Part shown: positions 1 through 6,656 of the stretch, piece by piece
Layout of the letters: the number at the start of each line of letters is the position of its first letter
Position numbering within the stretch: position 1 is the first letter of the stretch
Assembly: GCA_003024985.2 (NCBI GenBank)
Contig: PXIH01S0014151.1
DNA length: 20,118 bases
Reading direction: 5' to 3' (one strand)
Source: Euperipatoides rowelli
Taxonomy: Eukaryota > Onychophora > Udeonychophora > Euonychophora > Peripatopsidae
Made by a program: the position numbers and the translations under genes
The notes under the pieces: generated by a model
The model's database searches: none
The model's input: only the letters and a program-made list of their open reading frames with translations
What the model was told of the DNA's origin: nothing

Positions 1-209
1 AAAACAACACCACACCTCAGTACATTAGAGGGGGGTTGGAAAAGGCTTAGAACTAGAAAAAAATCAAAAAGTTAGTTAAAATGGTGGAAAAAACTTACTT
101 GGATATGTTAAGCTTAACATAGTCAGCTAGGCTTAGGTAAGGCTTAGGCATAAGCTTAGGTTAAAGAATAGGATGTTACCTCTTCTGACTCCTGAGCTGG
201 AATGAGGAT
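1..209. other. Left flank, no gene seen
   Basis: No coding region is seen. The stretch is A+T-rich and holds a perfect 16-bp palindrome, ATGTTAAGCTTAACAT (105-120), whose half contains the ATGTTAA word found in the leaders of both LINEs. Positions 127-165 hold degenerate telomere-like words (AGGCTTAGG, AAGGCTTAGGC, AAGCTTAGG). By position it would be the 5' end of a further element to the left, but the 5' terminal hairpin of elements A and B is not recognisable here, so this is only a suggestion. A second family or unrelated subtelomeric DNA are alternatives. Confidence 0.4.
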
Positions 210-240
210 GGTTAGGGTTAGGGTTTGGGTTAGGGTTAGG
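210..240 (+). repeat. Telomeric TTAGGG tract 1
   Basis: About five TTAGGG units on the plus strand, one of them altered to TTTGGG. The tract joins the left flank to the antisense 3' end of element A. The last telomeric base and the first element base are in the same phase as at the two other joints: GGGTTAGG followed by [A/T]GTAG[A/C]TCATCC. The altered unit suggests an older tract than tract 2, whose units are perfect. Confidence 0.95.
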
Positions 241-268
241 AGTAGATCATCCTGCCTCTTCATCCGGG

Positions 269-300
269 ATACTCCCACCTTGGTAGAGGGGTGAGAGTAT
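269..300 (-). other. 3'-terminal hairpin of element A RNA
   Basis: The arms ATACTC and GAGTAT, extended by CACC with GGGTG, close on the loop TTGGTAGAG (plus-strand view). In B the arms are ATACTTC and GAAGTAT, so a C-G pair has become T-A with pairing kept. In C (about 19977-20018) CCACC still pairs with GGGTGG around a nearly identical loop. Position, about 30 nt from the element end, suggests recognition by the reverse transcriptase, as for other LINE 3' ends; that role is inferred. Confidence 0.7.
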
Positions 301-337
301 TGGGCCCCGAGAATCAGAGTGCAAGGAATCAAAATTT

Positions 338-343
338 TTTATT
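338..343 (-). promoter_or_regulatory. AATAAA word, element A 3' end
   Basis: AATAAA on the transcript strand, 97 nt before the element 3' end. The same word is at the same distance in B and C. Cleavage 10-30 nt downstream would remove the terminal hairpin and the telomeric repeats, so it may not act as the poly(A) signal of the RNA that is copied. No poly(A) tail is seen at any element end. Confidence 0.45.
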
Positions 344-373
344 GATAGTCAAAGAAACAGTGAGAGATGAAGG

Positions 374-399
374 GTTCTGCAAATAGATATTTGCAGAGC
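374..399 (-). other. Conserved second hairpin, element A 3' end
   Basis: Arms GTTCTGCA and TGCAGAGC, lengthened by AATA/TATT pairing nearer the loop. The matching sites in B and C have different arm sequences that still pair, which is direct evidence for a selected RNA stem. Confidence 0.7.
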
Positions 400-495
400 G
401 AAACAAGACATATGATAGTTCTATTGTGTCAGAGTGCACAGTGCCCGCTTAGTTCTTCCGAGATTATGGAACAGTGAGGAGAAACCAAACACGGG

Positions 496-613
496 GTAGG
501 CCAACCCTAAGCCTGGTCCTGAATGGGGCCCCACAGCGCCACCCAGTAAGGATAGATGCCGTGTAGCACATCCTAAGCCACTGCATCCACTACAGGCTAG
601 GGCCACTAAGGAT
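496..613 (-). other. Three-way-junction RNA motif, copy a
   Basis: First of three copies of a 114-118-nt motif. Plus-strand view: an outer stem GCCTG (511-515) with CAGGC (593-597); an inner hairpin CTG..TGG (519-526) with CCA..CAG (539-546) around the 12-nt loop GGCCCCACAGCG; a second inner stem AGGAT (549-553) with ATCCT (570-574). The flanks GTAGGCCAACCC and GGGCCACTAAGGAT match the other copies. It has no counterpart at this place in B, where about 280 bp are absent, so it is an extra, more decayed copy. Confidence 0.6.
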
Positions 614-844
614 TCACCTTTAGGAAATAGACTTTCCCTTTATCAGGCCCCCATCACTTATTCCACCATCAAACAGGTCACTGCATAGGCATATGCCCCC
701 GACACATTTTCTTTTAATCATGATAATATGGATGTACTTCTTGTAATTCTGAAATAAAAGAAAAATAAAACATTAGATTCCCTAATAATAAAAAGTAATA
801 AGATATATGTTTGTGTCAATGAAATTCGAAAGGAACCCCAATCA

Positions 845-866
845 ATGGTCGGCTACCCCCGACCAT
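845..866 (-). other. CTACCC-loop hairpin, element A
   Basis: A perfect 8-bp stem, ATGGTCGG with CCGACCAT, around the loop CTACCC (plus view; GGGTAG on the transcript). The B counterpart at 10118-10137 keeps loop and stem but swaps a G-C pair for T-A. On the transcript the loop GGGTAG resembles a telomeric G-strand word, which may be chance. Confidence 0.65.
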
Positions 867-1346
867 GGGTTGGGGAGGGGGAAAGGTGGGATACAAGTTC
901 CTCTGCAGTTGGGTAAATTAATACCTTTCTGCAGGAAAGGGAAAAGGTGAGTCCCGGAGAATTTGCTAAAGAGCAAGCCAAAGAATCACATCCCTTTCAA
1001 AGGAACAGGAGGTAAGGTATTCTCAGTGCAAGACTTGTAACTTAATACCAAGCCGAGGAAGACACTATTCAATATCCAAGGGCGGGGATTTAACCCTCAT
1101 TAAGGTAGACCACCCAAATATATTGATGAGAGGGGAAGGAGGAAGGGAGTGTGAAGTGATTGGAACAATGGTATAAGGATTAATGAGGTGATATGTACAC
1201 ATTAGAAAAATCAAAATCCTAACAGTATACAAACAGAGACATAACATCAGTGACAACACAGTGAGACATGAATAACAAATATATCGAAAAGAAGGGTCGA
1301 TGCAAGAACCACCACAAGTGGTAAGGGGGACCACAAAAGGTGCGAT

Positions 1347-1463
1347 GTAGGACAACCCAGACACCAGTACTTTGTGGGGCCCCGCAGCGCCACAAAGCTA
1401 AAGAGTGCAATTACGCAAATCCTCAGCGATACACTCTTTACTGGTTAGGGCACACTGAGGATA
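1347..1463 (-). other. Three-way-junction RNA motif, copy b
   Basis: The clearest copy. Plus-strand view: outer stem CCAGT (1364-1368) with ACTGG (1440-1444); hairpin 1 CTTTGTGG (1370-1377) with CCACAAAG (1390-1397), loop GGCCCCGCAGCG; hairpin 2 TAAAGAGTG (1399-1407) with CACTCTTTA (1432-1440). All three stems are perfect. Loop 1 and the flanks are conserved between copies while stem sequences differ. No match to hammerhead core sequences is seen. The function is unknown. Confidence 0.75.
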
Positions 1464-1738
1464 ACCTTTAGTAATTAAACATTTTACCATCTGTGGCCCC
1501 CCCCCCCCACCAATGCGATGAGTTCCTACTATAGGAAAAAGAGGATTAAATAATGGTGTTAATCATAAGAAAAAGTGATAACAGAATCACAGATAAGAGT
1601 GTCGAACAATCTAATGAAGACTATGAATTACATATTACAATTAAGTCTTATCTCAGGTTGTGCAGAGTGATGAATTATTCTTCGCCCCACCAGATTCTCA
1701 TTGATTAATGAAAATCAAATGTACCACATCAATTCCCA

Positions 1739-1759
1739 TCACCGCGGTGACCAGTACAT
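1739..1759 (-). other. Hairpin plus GACCAGTACAT block, element A
   Basis: The palindrome TCACCGCGGTGA follows TCAATTCC and precedes GACCAGTACAT, then GTCCCCGCCGGGATAAGG and AAACACTATTCGTA. In B (10704-10775) the same flanks surround a different stem, TCCAGA-CGA-TCTGGA. A related GGGAAACACTGTTACTAG occurs again near 2097 in A, so the block is repeated irregularly along the 3' UTR. Confidence 0.5.
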
Positions 1760-2768
1760 AGGAGTCCCCGCCGGGATAAGGAAACACTATTCGTAGTCAT
1801 TATCTGAGATAAGCTATGTGTGATTTGGTTATTGTATCCGAATCAGGTTCACCATATGTTATTAAACCACCCTGAATCACCACACAAGATTGTCTCTCAC
1901 ACCTCCTTTGGCATCATAACAATCAGTAGCTGTGTGTCAATGCAATTGCAATTGTCACATCTCAACTTAACATCACAACAGACTCTTTAAACCAAGCGGG
2001 ATCCACCAGCACAATAAATACACATCAGGGAGAGAAAAAGCCATCACACAACTCAAATAACCTCCTAACCCAGGTGTCCCACCGAAACAAGCGGGAGGGA
2101 AACACTGTTACTAGCATTGTCATAAAGATCCAACGCCAAGGCAGGTTATGTCAAACCTCCCCTGAGAGATCGCAGAATTGTCATATCGAGAACCCCGGGG
2201 CAGGCCATTGGTAGTTTATAGACATACCTACCCCAATGTGCACGACAGAGCAAATCCCATCACATAGTTACTGGGAGTGAGGGATATTATTTTAATCTCC
2301 AGGGCGTCCTTCAATTCCTCAAGTGGGTATTTCTTCCCATCAATGTGTACCCATTAAGCACTCAAATCAGGTGGTCATACTAATATTTCTATTGAAATAT
2401 ATTTCCTTGTTAATAAGATTGACAACCAGAAGCTGCAACACCGCCACTTAGTTGATTACCCAATCATAGCAGAGAGGCCACCCAGTAGTGACCCAAAATA
2501 TCCTTTCAAGGCATTAGGCAACACCAACAGATACATTTATTCAAAATCACTAATTAAAAATCAAATATCTATTTAATTCTCTAAAAGTGAGGTCACAAGT
2601 TGTATTGAATTTAATTAATTTATGATGTAATATATATGACAAGAGAGAACAGTGAATGATGAACAAGTGTAAAATGAAGTAAGAAAAAAGAAAAGAAAAA
2701 GAAAAAAAAAAAAGTAAAGAGAGAAGAGAGAGAAAAAAAAAAGTCCAGTCAAGGTTAGGCCCTGTGAA

Positions 2769-5510
2769 TCATGGTGGTTTAGCATTTTCCTTGTAATGGT
2801 GACATATAGCTTCAATATAGTATCTGAATATAGCTCTAAACCAGATATTGGGTTTTTTAAGTTTGTTCAATTTCTCATTTGCGGCAGCATTAAAAATTCT
2901 ATAACATGTATAGATATAGAGAAAGGAAAGTNCTCTCTTAATCCAAGTTTTTTTCTTCTTGAGGATCTGTTGGAGCAGGTCCTCATTTGAAGGTTTTATA
3001 ATTACAATGTTATTCTCAATAATGCTTCTTTCTTTATTAATTATCTCTGTAAAGTGACAGTCCTTAAAAATATGAAGATTGTCAGCATCTGGACTGTCAC
3101 ATAGGGGACAAAGGGGTGTATCAGAAATTTTCATTTTAAAGTTCCTGTTTGGCGATGACAACCTGTTGTGCATCGCCCTCCAGGTCGTGTCAGACCAAAA
3201 TCCGGGGATAGCCGCATTCCAAATCTGGTTCCATCTGAGTGATATTGGTCCAATTTTATGTGGTTTGATTCTCAATTTACCACCAATCTTAATTAATGTA
3301 ATATTTTTGTAAATCAGGTGAGGGGAGTAGTTAATCAGAGGTTTTTGTCCTTCAAATTTAGACAATGGGGCATTAGCTACTTCCAGAGGTACACATTTAT
3401 TGATGTAGACAGTTATGACCTTTTCAGCAGAGTTGATTTCTAGAAGAGAGTATCTTGACCCTAACCAGTCAGATATCTGTGAGGCTACTTCGCCGCTTCC
3501 TTTTAGGGCACAGAGTGATGTAGTCATTTCTCTGACAGTGTAATCAGTATTACTAGTGTTCCAGTTTGGGAACTTGATTCCTTCATTAACTAATACTCTG
3601 TTATTGTATGCCGGTTGAGCCAAAAATGAAGAAAGATCATGGACAATGGGACAAACGCTACTAATATCCATAGCACTCCACATCTCTTTAAACTCAGGGG
3701 GAAACATCCCCGAGGGAAAGCTACTGGCATTGCAAAAGAAATAATCAGTTGCAAGTGACCCGGATCCACACTCCCCCATCAACGCACGAGTGACCATCAC
3801 CTCCAAATTATTCTTCTCTGAATTTATTAGCCGGCGCACTCTACTCAATCTGCATGTGATCAGGCGAGTGTGTGGATCAGGGAAATCAAGTCCACCCTCA
3901 ATCTTTGGTAGAGTTAATACTTTCCTTGCGATCCATTTCCTTCTGCGGCTCTTCCAGAATGTCTCAATCAGGATTTGATTTATCACTCGTATCTCAGTTG
4001 CATTCGGCGCTATTATGTGTAATAAAAATGAAAGCTGGGACATTAGGTATGTTTTGATCAGATATACTCTGACAAGAAATGATGCATTCCTGAGAATTGG
4101 CCATAGTTTATTGGCGGTGGTTTTCATTTTCTCAATTAGGTTTTTATAGTTGAGTCTATCAGATTGGTGGTTGCCGAAGATAATTCCCAGGGTTTTAACG
4201 CTATTGCAGTTGTTTAAGTTGTTAGGATTAAGAGTTTTTATACATTCACTGTCACAGTGATTGGACAAGTAGATTTGTGTTTTATCCTCATTCAGAGCTG
4301 CACCGGATGATTTTCCAAATTCTTTGAAAATTTTATATGCCACCTTTAGTCCTTCCGGGGATGACAAGAACAAAGTAATGTCATCCGCGTACACCGAGAG
4401 GGGAAAGTGGTCAGGGCCAATTTTAAATGAGTAATTAAGTAGGGAGGACTTAAGTTCAATAATTAAAGGTTCAATGAAAATGGAATATAAAACGCCGGAG
4501 CTTTGATCTCCCTGCCGGACGCCTCTCCCAATGTTGATTTTAGGGGTTAATTCATTGTTAACTAATAGGTGTGTACATGAATTTTTATAAAGTAAGCTGA
4601 TTATCTTCCGGGCATGGGAGTTGAGACCAAGCGAAAGGAGCAGTTTATCAATAAATAAGTGTGAAACCGCATCAAAAGCCTTTGCTTGGTCCAGTGATGT
4701 AATGACAAGTTGTTTTCTCTTTTTGTTGGAAAACCAAACTATGTCTCTGGTTGCGGTAATATTCTGCAGCATACACCTTCCTCTTATTGAATAAGCCTGT
4801 TCTGGGGCAACTATTTGTTCTGCAATTTCATTTAGACGGTTGGACATGATTCTGGAAAATATTTTATAATCAAGATTTTGTAAAGTTATAGGGCGCCATT
4901 CTGAGAGTTTATTTAGATCCCCTTTTTTGGGTATGAAAACTGTGTATGCAGTATAACATGATGGAGGAAGTGTACCTGTAGAGAATATTTCTACCATAAG
5001 TAGGTGTATAAATTTAACTAGTTGGGGTCTGAACTGTTTGAAAAATTGGGAGGTAAGCCCATCAATTCCAGGGGCCTTACCATTTTTAAAATTTTTAATT
5101 ATATGATCAATTTCCTGAATTGATGGAGGAGTAGTAATATTTGTATTCGAGTTATTATCAGGTTTTGGAAGTTTATGAAACCATTTGTCATCGATCGGAT
5201 CCATAGGAAGAAATGGTTTTGATTGGTCAGTAACACAATCATAAATAGCCGTTCTTATGTCCTTACTGTTGTTATAGGTAATTCCATTAATCTCAATCTG
5301 TTCAAAATTAGTTTTAGTTTTTCTGTTCATTAGTAAGCGAGATTTGTTCCAAAACTTATTATCTATTCTATTAATGCCGTGTCCAATTTCAATGCTACTA
5401 TTTCTAACATTGACAGGAATCCATTTATTGTTGTCGGTTTGTTCAAGAATGTCCTCGGCTATGTTATTTGAGTTTTCATTAAAGTTATTAGTCATGTCAG
5501 TCTTAATCAT
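2769..5510 (-). CDS. Element A ORF2, reverse transcriptase part (ORF2b)
   Basis: The 913-residue reverse transcriptase half of the LINE ORF2 polyprotein, expected to copy the element RNA onto a DNA 3' end in the nucleus. Visible motifs: GKAPGIDGL (144-152), fingers IPKKG with SEWRPITL (193-210), motif A LDQAKAFD (273-280), motif B GVRQGDQSSG (330-339), catalytic YADD (374-377), motif D near 405, motif E LGIIFG (441-446). A C-terminal CX2CX8HX4C knuckle spans 801-818. All catalytic aspartates are present. The first ATG overlaps the endonuclease stop as ATGA; translation may begin there by reinitiation, or the two halves may be one protein in a copy with one more A. An N at 2932 makes residue 860 unknown. 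With the endonuclease the sum is 1215 residues, close to 1221 for element B. Confidence 0.93.
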   Translation of the reverse strand: MIKTDMTNNFNENSNNIAEDILEQTDNNKWIPVNVRNSSIEIGHGINRIDNKFWNKSRLLMNRKTKTNFEQIEINGITYNNSKDIRTAIYDCVTDQSKPFLPMDPIDDKWFHKLPKPDNNSNTNITTPPSIQEIDHIIKNFKNGKAPGIDGLTSQFFKQFRPQLVKFIHLLMVEIFSTGTLPPSCYTAYTVFIPKKGDLNKLSEWRPITLQNLDYKIFSRIMSNRLNEIAEQIVAPEQAYSIRGRCMLQNITATRDIVWFSNKKRKQLVITSLDQAKAFDAVSHLFIDKLLLSLGLNSHARKIISLLYKNSCTHLLVNNELTPKINIGRGVRQGDQSSGVLYSIFIEPLIIELKSSLLNYSFKIGPDHFPLSVYADDITLFLSSPEGLKVAYKIFKEFGKSSGAALNEDKTQIYLSNHCDSECIKTLNPNNLNNCNSVKTLGIIFGNHQSDRLNYKNLIEKMKTTANKLWPILRNASFLVRVYLIKTYLMSQLSFLLHIIAPNATEIRVINQILIETFWKSRRRKWIARKVLTLPKIEGGLDFPDPHTRLITCRLSRVRRLINSEKNNLEVMVTRALMGECGSGSLATDYFFCNASSFPSGMFPPEFKEMWSAMDISSVCPIVHDLSSFLAQPAYNNRVLVNEGIKFPNWNTSNTDYTVREMTTSLCALKGSGEVASQISDWLGSRYSLLEINSAEKVITVYINKCVPLEVANAPLSKFEGQKPLINYSPHLIYKNITLIKIGGKLRIKPHKIGPISLRWNQIWNAAIPGFWSDTTWRAMHNRLSSPNRNFKMKISDTPLCPLCDSPDADNLHIFKDCHFTEIINKERSIIENNIVIIKPSNEDLLQQILKKKKTWIKRXLSFLYIYTCYRIFNAAANEKLNKLKKPNIWFRAIFRYYIEAICHHYKENAKPP

Positions 5511-6415
5511 GTTTTTTTTTTAGGAGGTCGAACTTTATCTAGGTTTTTTACTATCTTCTTAATTTTAAATATCTCATCAGGCAAAGTCTCTTTAAACCGT
5601 TCCCATCTCCCAAATTTATCTATACATGGTTCGGATAAAAATTCCTGAATAAATTTGCGCAGTCTGTCAATGATTGGTGGAGACTCAAAAATGTCTGAGG
5701 GGCATCTCCAAATTGGACCACGCTTGAGGCAATCTTTCTTGCCAATTTCAATGCTAGCTAAGATCGCAAAGTGATCAGACAGACCACTATTAATTATATT
5801 GATTGACTTACCCATAACTAGTGAGGTGTTATTAGGAACAAATATTTTATCAATCCGGCTCTTACCTTTTAGTAAAGAATATCCAGGAGAGTTACCCCTT
5901 AATTTAGTCCAGAGATCTCCCATATCATGAGATTTAAATATGTCATACAGAGTCATTTGCATCTTTTTTGATGAGTCATTATTTACATCTCCAGCTATTA
6001 TGATATTTTGATTTTTAAATTCATTAAAGAGTTTCTGAAGTCTGTAAATTAGGGCAGTTCTAATTTTGGTTGGCTTTGAGGGTAAATAAATTGAAATAAG
6101 TACAAATTTAATGTCACAAATGAATACCTCCAAGACAAGAATATTGCCACCTCTAGTATTATAGTTATTGATTATTATAGCATCATGGATTAATTTATTC
6201 TTCCGTATAAAGATAGAGTTACCCCATCTTTTATTTTTACCAGTATTGGACATGAAATATTCCCACGTATCACTTTGGATTATAAGTTTAGGCGTTTTTG
6301 TTTCTTGTAGAAAAACAATATCACAATTATTATTTTCTAGGAAAGCCATCAGTTTACACTGTTTGTCTAGTGAACTGATACCAGCAGAATTTAGTGTAAT
6401 GATTTTGAGAGCCAT
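5507..6415 (-). CDS. Element A ORF2, APE-type endonuclease part (ORF2a)
   Basis: A 302-residue N-terminal exonuclease-endonuclease-phosphatase domain, the LINE nickase that exposes a DNA 3' end for priming. The active-site set looks complete: N9 in TLNSAG, E38 in LQETK, WG at 64-65, Y110 in ISIYLPS, D143 and N145 in AGDVNND, D189 in SRIDKIF, D214-H215 in SDHF. The frame ends PKKKT then TGA at a run of ten A (5512-5521), and the reverse transcriptase starts in the -1 frame with a 4-base overlap. In element B the two domains are continuous. The start is the first ATG after ORF1 and aligns with the start of B ORF2 (MALKIITLN versus MDLKIISLN). Confidence 0.92.
   Translation of the reverse strand: MALKIITLNSAGISSLDKQCKLMAFLENNNCDIVFLQETKTPKLIIQSDTWEYFMSNTGKNKRWGNSIFIRKNKLIHDAIIINNYNTRGGNILVLEVFICDIKFVLISIYLPSKPTKIRTALIYRLQKLFNEFKNQNIIIAGDVNNDSSKKMQMTLYDIFKSHDMGDLWTKLRGNSPGYSLLKGKSRIDKIFVPNNTSLVMGKSINIINSGLSDHFAILASIEIGKKDCLKRGPIWRCPSDIFESPPIIDRLRKFIQEFLSEPCIDKFGRWERFKETLPDEIFKIKKIVKNLDKVRPPKKKT
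5512..5521 (-). other. A10 run at the endonuclease/RT frame junction
   Basis: Ten A on the transcript strand, followed by CATGA, where the ATG and TGA overlap. A -1 slip on A AAA AAA would join the two domains. The upstream RT frame is closed by TAA at the start of the run, so the slip would have to take place within it. One missing A in a real fused ORF, or a homopolymer assembly error, explains it equally well. Confidence 0.6.
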
Positions 6416-6559
6416 AATTGAGAGATAATTTCTAGAAGTTTTTTTTCCTCTTTTTTCCTTAAAAGAATTAGTAGAAGTATATCCAATACTATAATTATTT
6501 ATGGACTAATTAAGTTATCAAGACCTTACTATTGATTTTAGATTACAATAAAATATTAA

Positions 6560-6656
6560 TTAGATTTTACCTTTTTTACTACTGAGACTAACTTTAAATT
6601 CATTTGCGGAAGTTGATGCAGAGGAGGAAAGGTCGTCCTCTGAGGGGGGAGGGGGG
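6560..6656 (-). pseudogene. Out-of-frame C-terminal end of element A ORF1
   Basis: From the two runs of six C (6644-6656, plus-strand G) the frame matching the C-terminus of element B ORF1 is +1 to the open frame and ends with TAA at 6560-6562, after SLSSKKGKI. It leaves a gap of about 145 bases to the ORF2 start, similar to the 121-base gap in B. This supports a single indel in a homopolymer. Confidence 0.65.

Larger units (their letters stand above)
241..2768 (-). other. 3' UTR of element A (2.5 kb)
   Basis: Lies between the reverse transcriptase stop and the telomeric joint. Short open frames occur but have no recognisable motif and are not conserved in element B, so I read it as non-coding. 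Blocks shared with the 3' UTR of B are: the terminal 180 nt; the CTACCC-loop hairpin (845-866); two copies of a three-way-junction motif (496-613, 1347-1463); a hairpin followed by GACCAGTACAT (1739-1759); and GTTTATAGACATACC (2214-2228). The order is only partly collinear with B, so modules have been duplicated or moved. It also has a run of 12 C (1497-1508; G on the transcript) and a pyrimidine-rich tract on the transcript just after the stop (2683-2742). Confidence 0.75.

Noticed and set aside
503-515. CCAACCCTAAGCC inside a structured motif as a telomerase RNA template
   Set aside because: The other two copies read CCAACCCAGACTGG and CAACCCAGACACC, which lack the template word, and the plus strand is antisense to the element.
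241-2768. LTRs or an LTR-retrotransposon structure
   Set aside because: No direct terminal repeats, protease or integrase; the proteins are APE-RT LINE type.
2796-4057. Plus-strand open frames within ORF2
   Set aside because: Shadows of the reverse transcriptase frame; no recognisable domain.
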